Assembly (NCBI RefSeq): GCF_009707705.1
Contig: NZ_WLYX01000001.1
Coordinates: 1,178,001-1,242,000, forward strand
Reading direction: 5' to 3'
DNA: 64,000 nucleotides
From: Paludibacterium denitrificans
Lineage (GTDB): Bacteria; Pseudomonadota; Gammaproteobacteria; Burkholderiales; Chromobacteriaceae
The position numbers and the translations under genes were made by a program. The notes under the pieces were generated by a model that was not told the DNA's origin, ran no database searches, and saw only the letters and a list, made by a program, of their open reading frames with translations. Every line of letters starts with the position of its first letter. The stretch's first letter is position 1. Positions 1 through 10,017 of the stretch are shown here, piece by piece.

Positions 1-108
1 GGGCGGTCAGGCTGGGTCAGTACCAGCGCAATATCATGGCTAAGCGGCAATCAGCGCCGTCAGGGCGGCGGCGGCAAAGTCCGGCGTACCGGCAAAAATC
101 AGTTTCAT
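1..108 (-). CDS. fmt: Methionyl-tRNA formyltransferase, N-terminal fragment at window edge
   Basis: The enzyme formylates Met-tRNA(fMet) for translation initiation. Only the first ~36 codons lie in the window. The start MKLIFAGTPDFAAAALTAL is the classic Fmt nucleotide-fold start, and LVLTQPDRP follows after the break. The frame is lost near position 40, where GCTTAGCC replaces an expected GCCGGCC (Ala-Gly-His). It lies 77 bp downstream of def on the same strand, the usual def-fmt operon. The remainder is outside the window. Confidence 0.85.
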
Positions 109-185
109 CGACAACCTGTAGAAGTTAAATGAGTGATGCCCATAGCCGCACGGCAACCGGGCCACGCACCCGTCGGCCACGCCGA

Positions 186-689
186 TCAGATATTCTGTTT
201 CTCGCGTTTTTTCAGCTTCGACTTGATGCGGTTCTGTTTCAGTTCCGACAAATATTCGACAAACACCTTGCCGTCCAGATGGTCGATTTCATGCTGGATG
301 CAAATTGCCAGCAAACCATCGGCCTCCAGCTCGAACGGCGTGCCATCGCTACCTTGTGCACGCACCTTGACGCGCTCGGCGCGAGTCACTTTCTCATACA
401 CGCCCGGCACCGACAGGCACCCTTCCTCATAGACGGTTTCACCGTCTTTTTCCAGAATCTCCGGGTTGATGAACACGCGGCGCTCGTCTTTTTCTTCGGA
501 CAGATCCATCACCACCAGACGTTTGTGATAGTTCACCTGTGTCGCCGCCAGACCAATGCCCTTGGCTTCGTACATGGTCTCGAACATGTCCTCGATGCGC
601 TGCTGCAACGCCTCGTCAAAGGTGTCGATTGCCGTCGCCACGGTATGCAAACGCTCGTCGGGGTAATGCAAAATATTCAGTAGCGCCAT
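186..689 (-). CDS. def: Peptide deformylase
   Basis: This metalloprotease removes the N-formyl group from nascent proteins. The 167-residue product carries all three family motifs: GIGLAATQ (motif 1), EGCLS with the metal-binding Cys (motif 2) and QHEIDH with the two metal-binding His and catalytic Glu (motif 3). The start at 689 ([14 protein letters not shown]) matches the family; an upstream ATG at 758 would add 23 residues that do not look like Def. The gene is intact. It is transcribed toward fmt and divergently from the LysM gene at 817. A Lys/Arg-rich tail ([11 protein letters not shown]) is common in betaproteobacterial Def. Confidence 0.96.
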   Translation of the reverse strand: MALLNILHYPDERLHTVATAIDTFDEALQQRIEDMFETMYEAKGIGLAATQVNYHKRLVVMDLSEEKDERRVFINPEILEKDGETVYEEGCLSVPGVYEKVTRAERVKVRAQGSDGTPFELEADGLLAICIQHEIDHLDGKVFVEYLSELKQNRIKSKLKKREKQNI

Positions 690-816
690 CGCTATCTGTC
701 GCTCCAAGTTGTCGTATGTCATCAGCACGCTGATAATAGCCCACTGACAGATGTTCATTCATGAAACGGCCACGCCTTAACTGACCGCCGTTTCTCCAAA
801 TATTGGGGCACTTTTC

Positions 817-1853
817 ATGCGTAAAAGTATTATATCGCTTGCGCTGGCTCTGGGTCTGGCCTCTCCGGCATTTTCCGACACGTTAACCCTGCGGCAAGAT
901 GCGCCGCACCGCTATGTGGTCGTCAAAGGCGACACCCTGTGGGGAATTTCCGGGCGCTTCCTGAAAAGCCCATGGAAATGGCCGCGGCTGTGGAACATGA
1001 ACCGCAGCCAGGTCAAGAATCCGCACTGGATCTACCCGGGCGACGTGCTGGTGCTGCACTACGTCAACGGCCAGCCACGCTTGTCGCTGGAAAGAAATCT
1101 GTCGCGCACGGTAAAACTGTCGCCGGGCGTTCGCAGCGAAGCACTGGACGATGCCGTCCCCAGTATTCCCGCCGCCGCCATCGAACCGTTCCTGACACGC
1201 CCGCTGGTGGTTGAGCTTTCCGACTTCAACAAAGCCCCCTCTCTGGTTGCCGGGCCGGACGACCGCGTAGCCGTCGGCCCGGGCGACCGCGCCTATGCCG
1301 TCGGGCTGAACGAAGGTGGCACCGGCAGGCCTACCGCCCCAACCGCCCGCTGGTAGACCCGGATACCAAAGAGGTGCTGGGCTTTGAAGTAATCTATGGC
1401 GGCGATTTGCAGGTAGACAAGATGGGCGACGACATCCAGTCGCTGCACGTCAGCCGCATTGCCGAAGAAATCCAGATTGGCGACCGCCTGATCAAGGCGC
1501 CCAAGGCCCTGTTCGTCAGCTACGTGCCCCACGAGCCGGAAAGCGAGATCAAGGGCAAGATCATCTCCATTTACAACGGCGTGAACAGTGCGGCGGAATA
1601 CTCCAACGTAGTCATCAACCGCGGTCAGCGTGACGGTGTCGAGGTCGGCCACGTCTTTGGCATCTTCCGCAAAGGCAACCTGATCGAATTCAAGACGGCC
1701 GATGGCCGCACCCGCAAGGCCGCGCTGCCGATGGAGAACTCCGGCAAGCTGTTTGTCTACCGCGTATTTGACCGTGTGTCGTACGCGCTGGTACTCAACA
1801 GCTCGCTGCCGGTCAGCATCGGCGACACCATCGCTCCGCCCGAGGCGGAATGA
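817..1853 (+). CDS. Secreted LysM-domain protein
   Basis: The protein has a signal peptide (MRKSIISLALALGLASPAFS) and then one LysM module at about residues 30-85 (YVVVKGDTLWGISGRF ... IYPGDVLVL), which should bind peptidoglycan glycan. The remaining ~250 residues have no domain I can name. The frame breaks near 1332, where an expected ACC-TGG-CAG (Thr-Trp-Gln) lacks its T; after repair it is about 345 residues. Its stop overlaps the dprA start (ATGA), so the two are cotranscribed. LysM-dprA-smg-topA is a recurring betaproteobacterial order. Its role is probably cell-wall related, but this is inferred from the domain only. Confidence 0.85.
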
Positions 1854-2968
1854 GCGCAGCGCTGGCCGACTGGCTGCAAGTAGCCCTGACGCCGGGCATC
1901 GGCCCGGTGGGCTTCCTCAAGCTGATCCGGCATTTTGGTGATGCCACGTGTGCCGTCGGGGCACGCGCTGGCCAGCTGGAACCACTGATCGGAAAAGCCG
2001 CTGCCCGGGCCCTGCAGCAGCGTGCCGCGCAGCCTGCTGTCGAGGCGGCGCTCACCGGGCCGAGGGGAATGGCTGCCACTTGCTGACACTGCTGGATGAT
2101 GACTATCCGGCACAGTTGGCCGAAGCCGATGCACCGCCTCCCCTGCTGTTTGCCCGTGGCCGCCGCGAATTGCTGGCCCGCCCCATGCTGGCCATCGTTG
2201 GCAGCCGCAACGCCACACCTGCCTAAGCACCAGCTGCGCCCAAGCGTTTGCCCAGCAGTTGGCCGAACACGGCTATACCATCGTCAGCGGGCTGGCCAGC
2301 GGCATCGATGCCGCCGCCCACCACGGGGCGCTGTCTTGTAACGCCTCCAGTATTGCCGTGATCGGCACCGGCATAGACCGCGTTTACCCGGCCAGCAACC
2401 GTGCGCTGGCGCATCGCATGGCCGAACACGGCCTGATCCTGTCGGAATTCGCCTTGGGGCTGGGACCGTTGGCACAACATTTTCCGCGCCGCAACCGCAT
2501 CATTGCCGGGCTGGCGCGGGGTTGCCTAGTGGTGGAAGCCAATGTGCAGTCCGGCTCGCTCATCACCGCGCGGCTGGCGGCCGAAAACGGCCGGGAGGTG
2601 ATGGCGATTCCCGGCTCGATTCACAACCCGCAGGCTCGCGGCTGCCACCGGCTGATCAAGGATGGCGCCAAACTGGTGGAAACCGTGGACGACGTACTGG
2701 ATGAAGTCGGTAGTTACTGGAACTGCCACCGCCCGGGGCTGAACGGTCCATACCGCAACCGGCGGCGAACCAAACACCAGCAGAAAGCCCACCAGCGGGC
2801 GCAAATGCCACACTTCTGGCCGCCATCGGCTTTGATCCGGTGAGCGCGGATGAGCTGGCCGAGCAGCTTGGGTTGACGGCGGGGGAGCTTTACGCGATGC
2901 TGCTTGAGCTGGAACTGGACGGCCACGTGGCAAGCTTGCCCGGAGGCCGCTTTCAGCGCCTGTCCTGA
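1850..2968 (+). CDS. dprA: DNA processing protein DprA
   Basis: DprA loads RecA onto incoming single-stranded DNA during natural transformation. Visible pieces in order are an N-terminal SAM-like region, the Rossmann core (AIVGSRN, then YTIVSGLASGID, AVIGTGID, FPRRNRIIAGL) and a C-terminal winged-helix segment (ADELAEQLGL). About 373 residues after repair. There are three breaks: near 2054 (T lost from an expected CCTGG), near 2222 (GCCTAAGC for an expected GCCGGC-AGC) and near 2716 (one G lost). The start overlaps the LysM stop. A competence gene in a genome full of DUS-like 10-mers fits a naturally transformable organism. Confidence 0.93.
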
Positions 2969-3036
2969 AGCAGCGGCAGGTGGCACACGGTGGGTTATCG
3001 CCACACCGTCGTCCAGCCCTTATTGAAGAAGAACGG

Positions 3037-3495
3037 ATGTTTGACGTATTAGCCTATTTATTTGAGCAGTATCAGGACCCGGAAGCCTGTCGTGACCGCG
3101 ACACCATGATGCGCCAGCTCGAAGCCGCTTACTTTGAGGATGAAGAAATCAATGACGCGCTGGACTGGCTGGATGGTATCTGCGATCTGGACAGCAGTAT
3201 CTATGCCGCCGCGGATGACGCTTATGGCATGCGTGTGTATGCAGACGTCGAACTCAAGCGCCTGCCGGTGGAAGTCCGCGGCCTGATCCAGTTTCTGGAA
3301 GACCATGGCGCGCTTTCGCCCGCACAGCGGGAAATGGTGCTGGATCGACTGCTGGAATTGCCCGATGACGACATCAACGTCGGTTCCACCAAGCTGGTGG
3401 CGCTGATGGTGTTGTGGGCGCAGAAGGCCGAGTTGCCGATTTTGCTCGGCGAGGAGCTTCTTGACGCGGTGCATGGCGAACCGACCATGCAATGA
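3037..3495 (+). CDS. smg: Smg family protein (DUF494)
   Basis: Small acidic protein of 152 residues, starting MFDVLAYLFEQY, an almost invariant Smg start. It has a purine-rich ribosome binding site (AAGAAGAACGG) just before 3037; the longer reading frame from 2980 lacks family similarity in its first 19 residues. The position between dprA and topA is the classical one. The molecular function of Smg is not established. The gene is intact and ends before a strong intrinsic terminator. Confidence 0.92.
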   Translation: MFDVLAYLFEQYQDPEACRDRDTMMRQLEAAYFEDEEINDALDWLDGICDLDSSIYAAADDAYGMRVYADVELKRLPVEVRGLIQFLEDHGALSPAQREMVLDRLLELPDDDINVGSTKLVALMVLWAQKAELPILLGEELLDAVHGEPTMQ

Positions 3496-3548
3496 CTTGT
3501 CAGCAGGGGGAAGTCGGGCTTACCATCCCCGCCCTGACGAATACCGAA

Positions 3549-3580
3549 CAAGAGCGCTACCTTGCGCTCTTGTTTTATTT
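3549..3580 (+). terminator. Intrinsic terminator after smg
   Basis: A perfect 9-bp stem (CAAGAGCGC at 3549-3557 pairing with 3564-3572) with a 6-base loop is followed by TTTTATTT. It separates smg from topA. Confidence 0.85.
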
Positions 3581-3636
3581 GATGGATACCCAATGTGTCG
3601 GCCTCGCTTGCGGGCCATCGCTATCGAAACGAAAAC

Positions 3637-5930
3637 ATGCCCACCAGCCTCTTGATCGTTGAATCGCCATCCAAGGCAAAAACGCTGAAGAAATATCTGG
3701 GACCGGACTTTGAAGTGCTGGCCTCCTACGGCCACGTGCGCGATCTGGTGCCCAAAAACGGCGCGGTAGACCCGGAAAAAGGGTTTGCCATGAAGTACCA
3801 ATTGATTGCTCGCAACAGCAAGCACGTCGACGCTATCGTCAAGGCCGTGCAAGAGGCCGACCACGTCTATCTGGCAACTGACCCGGACCGCGAAGGTGAA
3901 GCCATTTCCGGCATCTGGTGCAGATTCTCAACGGCAAGAAGCTGCTGAAAGACAAGACAGCGCAGCGCGTGGTATTCCACGAAATCACCAAGAACGCGGT
4001 GCTGGAAGCGATCCAGAACCCGCGCGAGGTGGCGCAGGATCTGGTGGACGCGCAACAGGCACGCCGGGCGCTGGATTATCTGGTGGGCTTTAACCTGTCG
4101 CCGCTGCTGTGGAAGAAAATCCGCCGTGGCCTGTCGGCTTAAGCCGCGTGCAAAGCCCGGCCTTGCGCCTGATCTGCGAGCGTGAAAACGAGATTCGCGC
4201 GTTCGTGGAACAGGAATACTGGTCGGTGCATCTGGACAGCCACAAAGGCCGCACCAAGTTCTCCGCCAAGCTGCATACGCTGGCAGGCAAAAAGCTGGAA
4301 CAGTTCGACATTCCGAACGAAGCCGAGCAAGCCAATATCCTGACAAGGTTGGCCGAACAACCGGCCGTAGTTGCCGCGATCGAGAAAAAGAAGAAATCGC
4401 GCAGCCCAGCCGCTCCGTTCACCACCTCCACGCTGCAACAGGAAGCCGTGCGCAAGCTCGGCATGACCACCGACCGCACCATGCGTACCGCCCAGCAGCT
4501 ATACGAAGGCGTGGACATCGGCCAAGGCACGGTCGGCTTGATCACCTACATGCGTACTGACGCCGTGGTGCTGGCCAATGAAGCCATCGAAGAAATCCGC
4601 GGCTACATTAGCGAAAAATTCGAACCGGCATGTCTGCCCAAGGCGCCGGTCAGCTACAAGAACAAATCCAAAAACGCGCAGGAAGCGCACGAGGCGATTC
4701 GGCCAACCTCCATCCTGCGCACGCCGGAAGCGGTGAAACCGTTCCTCACCAGCGACCAGTTCAAGCTGTACGACATGATCTGGAAGCGGACGCTGGCCTG
4801 CCAGATGGCACCGGCCAAGTTCGACACCACCAGCGTCGATATCAGCGTGGGCGAAGCGATGTTCCGTGCCAGCGGCCGGTACTGGTATTTGCTTACTTCC
4901 TCGCCGTGTACGAAGAAGACGTCGATGACGCCGAAGACGAAGATCACGCCAAACTGCCGCTGCTGGAAGAAGGCGATGCGCTGCCGGTAGACAAACTGTA
5001 TGGCGAACAGCACTTCACCCAGCCGCCGCCGCGCTTCTCCGAAGCCAGCCTGGTGAAGGCGCTGGAAGAATACGGCATTGGCCGCCCGTCCACCTACGCC
5101 AGTATCATCTCCACGCTGAAAGACCGCGAATACGTCATTCTGGACAAGAAGCGCTTCTTGCCCACCGATACCGGCGACATCGTCAACAAGTTCCTGACCG
5201 AGCACTTTGCCCAGTACGTGGACTACAACTTCACCGCCAAGCTGGAAAACCAGCTGGATGAAATCGCCAGCGGCCAGCGCGAATGGGTGCCGGTGATGGA
5301 AGCGTTCTGGAAGGGTTTTTCCAAGCAGATTGCCGAAAAAGAAAGCATTTCGCGCGCTGAAGTCACCACGGAAAGCCTGGACGAAGCCTGCCCGAAATGT
5401 GGCAAACCGCTGTCGATCAAGTTTGGCAAACGCGGCCGCTTCATCGCCTGTACCGGCTATCCGGAGTGCGATTACACCCGCAACATCGGTGAAACTGCCG
5501 AACAGGCCGCCGCCGAAGCGGAAGCCCCCACCGTGGTGGAAGGCCGGGTGTGTCCGGACTGTGGCGGCGAGCTGCACATCAAGAAGGGGCGTTATGGCAA
5601 GTTTATCGGCTGCGCCAACTACCCCAAGTGCAAGCACATCGAGCCACTGGAAAAACCGCGCGATACCGGTGTGGTCTGCCCGGAATGCAAGACCGGCCAC
5701 CTGATCGAGCGCAAGAGCCGCTATGGCAAGCTGTTCTATAGCTGCGACACCTATCCGAAGTGCAAATACGCCACCGGAACCCACCAGTGGCCGAGCCCTG
5801 CCCGAAATGCGGTTGGCCCATTCTCACCATCAAGACCACCAAACGGCGTGGTACGGAGAAAGTGTGCCCGCAGAAGGAATGCGGCTACAGCGAGGTGATT
5901 GCCCCGCCGGAAGGCAAGGATAGCGAATAA
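3637..5930 (+). CDS. topA: DNA topoisomerase I
   Basis: Relaxes negative supercoils through a 5'-phosphotyrosine intermediate. In order: Toprim domain ([13 protein letters not shown] ... [12 protein letters not shown]), the cleavage core with the active-site Tyr in ITYMRTD, the [12 protein letters not shown] motif, and four C-terminal Cys4 zinc ribbons (pairs such as CPKCGKP, CPDCGGE, CPECKTG, CPKCGWP). About 764 residues. Start 3637 ([10 protein letters not shown]) fits the family. Breaks: 3911 and 5790 (T lost from CCTGG, Trp codons), 4140 (GCTTAAGCC for GCCGGCC), about 4882-4892 (one G lost, then GCTTAC for GCCGGC). A DUS-like 11-mer sits in frame at 4347. Confidence 0.96.
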
Positions 5931-5954
5931 GCGCGGCGCCACTGCTCGCCCAAC

Positions 5955-5986
5955 ACCACGCTCCCGCAAGGGGGCGTGGTTTTTTA
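5955..5986 (+). terminator. Intrinsic terminator after topA
   Basis: The stem ACCACGCTCCC / GGGGGCGTGGT with a GCAA loop, with one mismatch, is followed by a run of six T at 5980-5985. Confidence 0.85.
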
Positions 5987-6064
5987 TCGCCAACACCCGG
6001 CCGATCATGCACCTGGCATGACCAACTTGCTGATTTTATTAGCACAATCTGGCCAGATGAATCT

Positions 6065-6070
6065 TATAAT
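6065..6070 (+). promoter_or_regulatory. Possible -10 element in a gene-free stretch
   Basis: The stretch 5987-6235 holds no credible gene. It contains a perfect TATAAT at 6065-6070, but no convincing -35 hexamer 16-18 bp upstream, so this is a weak candidate promoter for the gene at 6236. The rest of the stretch shows nothing I can name. Confidence 0.3.
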
Positions 6071-6235
6071 ACGTGTCATCTCTCACGTAAAACCTCCAGA
6101 GCACCCCGGCTCTCACACGCGGCCTTGCCGCTGCGCATGATTCGGTCTGCCCCGGCTTGCCACAGACAGGCAACAGGCACAGGGAACCTTCTTCCCCGAT
6201 CGACAGTTTGCCCCGCGCGACTGATCTAGAGAAAC

Positions 6236-6622
6236 ATGATGAAAGTAACCAGTCGATTTTTATTTACCGGCAGCGCCGTACTGGCTTTGCTGGCGTTTAT
6301 GTTTGAAAGCTGGCTGATGCTGCCGGTGGCGTTCTTCGTGGCGTTTTTTGGCATGCTGGTGGCAGACCGCGAACAACTGGCAGACATGGACCAGACGGCG
6401 CTCGCCATGATGCTGGCGGTGCCGGAACAACGCCCGCTGCAAACGCTGGACGATTTTCGCTGCCGGGAATTGCTGTTCTATAGCGCCGGTTATCCGGTCT
6501 ACCGCTACCTGATTGCCAGCGATTCGTGCTGGGAACTGGTGGGCGAGGAAAGTCAGGTCAAGGCCGAACGCGGCATGATCCGGGTATTTCCCGGCTTCCT
6601 GTATCGGCGCGTTGCCCGTTAA
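6236..6622 (+). CDS. Small membrane protein, unknown
   Basis: 128 residues, not recognised. The N-terminus holds two closely spaced hydrophobic segments (about residues 9-25 and 27-45, e.g. LMLPVAFFVAFFGMLV), then a soluble C-terminal part of ~80 residues with Cys at CRELL and SCWEL. Two ATG codons in a row (6236, 6239) could serve as start; an AGAGAAA purine stretch lies just upstream. It stands alone between the topA terminator and a bidirectional terminator. The gene is intact. Confidence 0.75.
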   Translation: MMKVTSRFLFTGSAVLALLAFMFESWLMLPVAFFVAFFGMLVADREQLADMDQTALAMMLAVPEQRPLQTLDDFRCRELLFYSAGYPVYRYLIASDSCWELVGEESQVKAERGMIRVFPGFLYRRVAR

Positions 6623-6644
6623 GCCACATCGCCCGTCGCGCCAT

Positions 6645-6677
6645 AAAAAAACCGTCGCAACACGCGACGGTTTTTTT
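6645..6677. terminator. Bidirectional intrinsic terminator
   Basis: A perfect 14-bp inverted repeat (AAAAAAACCGTCGC / GCGACGGTTTTTTT) with a 5-base loop gives a T-tract on both strands. It serves the convergent gene at 6236-6622 and dgkA. Confidence 0.95.
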
Positions 6678-6699
6678 CATGCTGGCGGCGCAGCCGTTC

Positions 6700-7080
6700 T
6701 CAGCCAAGCAAGACCAGACTCCACACTGCCACCAGATTGATCAGCCCGAGCAACTGGGCGGCGCTGCCCATGTCCTTGGCGCGCTTGGCCAGCGGATGGC
6801 GCTCCAGCGAGGTGTGATCGACTGCGGCCTCGATGGCGGAATTGAGCAGCTCAATGATCAGCGTCGCCAGCGAACTGGCTACCAGCAGCGCACGCGCCAG
6901 CGGCTGGGCGTGAATGATGAACGCCAGCGGGATGAGGACGAGCGCCAGCAACACCAGCTGGCGGAAGGCGTCCTCGTAACGCAGCGCCGCCTTGAGGCCA
7001 TCCAGCGAATAGCCAAAGGCGTGGATCAGACGGGACACCCCGGTTTTACCCTTGAACGGGCTTTCCTCAAGCTTGCTCAT
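6700..7080 (-). CDS. dgkA: Diacylglycerol kinase
   Basis: Small integral-membrane kinase that rephosphorylates diacylglycerol to phosphatidic acid. 126 residues with three transmembrane helices and the family signature around IELLNSAIEAAVDH, holding the catalytic Glu and Asn. The start at 7080 (MSKLEESPFKGKTGVSRL) matches the family; the open frame extends upstream to 7155 without support. Intact. It lies 84 bp downstream of gshB on the same strand, with a DUS-like repeat in the gap. Confidence 0.93.
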   Translation of the reverse strand: MSKLEESPFKGKTGVSRLIHAFGYSLDGLKAALRYEDAFRQLVLLALVLIPLAFIIHAQPLARALLVASSLATLIIELLNSAIEAAVDHTSLERHPLAKRAKDMGSAAQLLGLINLVAVWSLVLLG

Positions 7081-7126
7081 GACAGTTCCAGAACATGAAA
7101 TCCACGACGCACCTGACGTCGCCACA

Positions 7127-7137
7127 GGTTGGCCGAA
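7127..7137 (+). repeat. DUS-like repeat GGTTGGCCGAA
   Basis: Intergenic copy between gshB and dgkA. Confidence 0.85.
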
Positions 7138-7164
7138 CAGGGTGGCAATCGCCACGCTTGCCGG

Positions 7165-8109
7165 TTACTGGCCACACGCCCGCTCCAGTGCATCGATATA
7201 CAGCCCCGCCACATTCAGCTCGGTCTGATCCATGATCTCGCGGAAGCAGGTGGGGCTGGTAACGTTGACTTCGGTCAGATAGTTACCGATCACGTCCAGC
7301 CCGGCCAGCAGGATGCCACGGCGACGCAATTCCGGACCGATGGCTTCGGCAATTTCACGGTCGCGTGCCGTCAGCGGCCGTGCCTCGCCGCGCCCACCGG
7401 CCGCCAGATTGCCGCGCGTTTCGCCCGCGGCGGGGATGCGTGCCGGGCAGTAATCCACCGGCTTGCCGTCAATCACCAGAATACGTTTGTCGCCATCGCG
7501 GATTTCCGGGATATAGCGCTGCGCCATGACGGTACGGCTTTCGCGCTGGGTGATGGTTTCCAGAATCACCGACAGATTCGGGTCATCCGGGCGTACGCGG
7601 AAAATGCTATCGCCGCCCATGCTGTCCAGCGGTTTGAGGATGACATCCTGATGCTGTTTGACGAAGGCACGCAGCCGGTGCGCCTGGCCGGTAATCAGCG
7701 TCGGCGCCGTCCATTCCGGAAATTGCAGAATGGCCAGCTTCTCGTTGAAATCGCGCAGGGCCTGACCGCTGGTAAACACCGGCACCCCCTCCGCTTCGGC
7801 CAACGTAAACAGCTGCGAGGCGTACAGGTATTCCATGTCAAACGGCGGGTCCTTGCGCATGACGATGGCGTTGAACGCCGTCAGCGGCTGGCGCAGCACG
7901 TCGGAGAGCTTGTACCACGCGGCTTTTTCGCCGGTCAGGGTGACGCCGCGCGCGTCCACCAGCAAACGTCCACCTTCCACCGACAGTTCGCGCGCTTCGG
8001 CAAACGACAGCGCATGGCCGCGCCGGGCGGCCTCCTCCATCATGGCAAAGGTGGTGTCCTTGTAAATCTTGAAGTGTTCCAGCGGATCGGCGATGAACAG
8101 GATGCGCAT
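7165..8109 (-). CDS. gshB: Glutathione synthetase
   Basis: ATP-grasp ligase that adds glycine to gamma-glutamylcysteine. 314 residues, the usual length for proteobacterial GshB. The start [18 protein letters not shown] is typical; ATP-grasp features include [31 protein letters not shown] and the C-terminal [10 protein letters not shown]. Intact. It begins 5 bp after the stop of the unknown secreted protein, so gshA, that gene and gshB form one transcription unit. Confidence 0.96.
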   Translation of the reverse strand: MRILFIADPLEHFKIYKDTTFAMMEEAARRGHALSFAEARELSVEGGRLLVDARGVTLTGEKAAWYKLSDVLRQPLTAFNAIVMRKDPPFDMEYLYASQLFTLAEAEGVPVFTSGQALRDFNEKLAILQFPEWTAPTLITGQAHRLRAFVKQHQDVILKPLDSMGGDSIFRVRPDDPNLSVILETITQRESRTVMAQRYIPEIRDGDKRILVIDGKPVDYCPARIPAAGETRGNLAAGGRGEARPLTARDREIAEAIGPELRRRGILLAGLDVIGNYLTEVNVTSPTCFREIMDQTELNVAGLYIDALERACGQ

Positions 8110-8114
8110 GCTTT

Positions 8115-8728
8115 TCAGTCCTTGGTTGGCGACGGCTCGTCACGCATCATGCGGTCCATGTCGTGGCGGGCCTGTTGCATCATGGCGTCGGCCCGGCGCG
8201 CCACCTGCAAAAAGGTGGCTTCGTCGGTCGGCTGATAAGTACAGCCCAGATAACGCTGCGGTAAGCTGTTTTGTCCGGCACGCCCAGCAACAGCGCCAGC
8301 GGGTTGGCGGCGATTTCATAGGCCGACAGCATCGGCCCGGCTTCGCCGGTAAAACGGTAATACTGCTCGGTGACGGCAATCGGCGCCCGTTTGAGGGACA
8401 GCCGCTTGGCTGCGGCGGCCAGCGTTTCGCCATCTGCCAGCGGCACGGAGACAAACTCCTTGTGCAGCGCCAGCCGTACGGGTTGGCCGAACACCGTGAT
8501 CGGCGTGGTCAGGTCATACACATACACGCCCAGCTGACTGGCTGCGGTGTTCTTGCGAATCCAGTCCGGCCCCTTGTCGAACACCACGTCCAGCAGCGCG
8601 GGCTGCAGGGCCTGATAACGTTCAAACGAGGTGCAGCTGACCAGTTCGGCCAACGTTTGCGGCGTCAGCGCATCACCGGCCAGCACCGGCGCGGCGAGCC
8701 ACAGCAGGCTCAGCCAGCGCCATTTCAT
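8115..8728 (-). CDS. Secreted protein of unknown function inside the gsh operon
   Basis: About 204 residues after repair. The N-terminus is a signal peptide ([18 protein letters not shown]), so the protein should be periplasmic. I do not recognise the family. It has a lone Cys near the start ([10 protein letters not shown]) and a second in the C-terminal part (GCTYQ), and ends in a charged tail. The frame breaks near 8253, where one G of an expected GGGG is missing in Trp-Gly. Start 8728 overlaps the gshA stop (ATGA) and the stop is 5 bp before gshB, so it is translationally coupled to glutathione synthesis. A DUS-like 11-mer lies in frame at 8481. Confidence 0.72.
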
Positions 8729-10015
8729 GCGTCGCGATCCGGATCGGTGTTTTCCAGCTCGAGCGAGGCGGCGAGCAGCGCCAGACGGGCAATCACCCCG
8801 TAGGCGTAGAAACGGTTGGGCGCGCAATCCGGCGAGCCTTTGCGGTCCGGCAGGCAATGGGTTTCAAACGACAGCGGCACGAAATGCATGCCGGGCGCGT
8901 TGAGGTTTTCATCCACGCCACGACCAGTGTGCACGCGGTAGAAACCGCCGATGACGAAGCGGTCCATCATGTATACCACCGGTTCGGCTACGGCCTCGTT
9001 GATGGTTTCGAAGGTGTGCACGCCTTCCTGCACGATCACTTCGCTGACTTCCAGCCCTTCCTTCACCACCGACATCTTGTTGCGGGCCTTGCGATTGAGA
9101 CCAACCACTTCGTCCGGGCTCTTCACGCTCATCACGCCCATGCCGTAAGTGCTTAAGCATCGGCCTTGACGATGACAAACGGCTCTTGCTCGATGCCATG
9201 TTCACGGTATTTGGCGCGAATCTTGTCCAGCATGTCCGACACGGTGTCGGCCAGCACTTGCTCACCCTGCCGCGCCCGGAAATCCAGCCCGGAGCAGGTA
9301 GCAAAGTACGGATTGATCATCCACGGGTCGATGGAGATCAGCTGGGCAAAATCCTTGGCGACCTGATCATAGGCGGTAAAGTGCTGGCTCTTGCGGCGCA
9401 CGGCCCAGCCGGCGTGCAGCGGCGGCAACAGGTTTTGCTCCAGCCCCTTGAGCAGGTCCGGAATGCTTAAGCCGACAGGTCGTTGTTGAGCAGCACCACG
9501 CACGGGTTGAAGCCATCGGCCAGCACTAGACGGTTGCCACGGCGTTCGATCGGTTCCAGCCGCACGGTATCGCCGTGTGCTGTGGTCAGTTCGGTCGGCG
9601 CGGTGATTTCCGGGTTGAGCGAGCCGAGGCGCACCTTGAGACCGGCCTGTTCGAAGATGTGCACCAGCGAGGCGACGTTTTGCAGGTAAAAGGTATTACG
9701 GGTGTGGTTTTCCGGAATCAGCAGCAGGCTTTTGGCCTCGGGACAGACTTTTTCCACCGCGCTCTGGGCGGCCTGCACCGCCAGCGGGGTGAAATCCGGG
9801 TTCAGGTTGTTGAACCCGCCGGGAAACAGATTCATGTCCACCGGTGCCAGCTTGAAACCGCTGTTGCGCAAGTCGACCGAACCGTAGAACGGAGCGGCAT
9901 GGTTATGCCATTGGCTACGGAACCAGTGTTCGATTTGCGGCTGGGCCGTGAGGATGCGGCTTTCCAGCTCAAGCAACGGGCCAGACAGCGCAGTGGACAG
10001 GTGCGGGACGGTCAT
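8725..10015 (-). CDS. gshA: Glutamate-cysteine ligase, proteobacterial GshA type
   Basis: Catalyses the first step of glutathione synthesis. About 428 residues after repair, resembling the family typified by TIGR02049 rather than E. coli GshA. Conserved stretches include LFPGGFNNLNPDF, FVIVKADAGTYGMGVM and YMMDRFVIGGFYRVH. Two breaks, near 9152 and 9468, both read GCTTAAGC where the family has Ala-Gly (expected GCCGGC). The start at 10015 lies 2 bp from the stop of the upstream PfkB kinase; the stop overlaps the start of the unknown secreted gene. Confidence 0.9.
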
Positions 10016-10017
10016 GT

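Noticed and set aside
4654..5784. A 376-codon minus-strand frame inside topA.
   Set aside because: Shadow of the TopA zinc-ribbon and core region.
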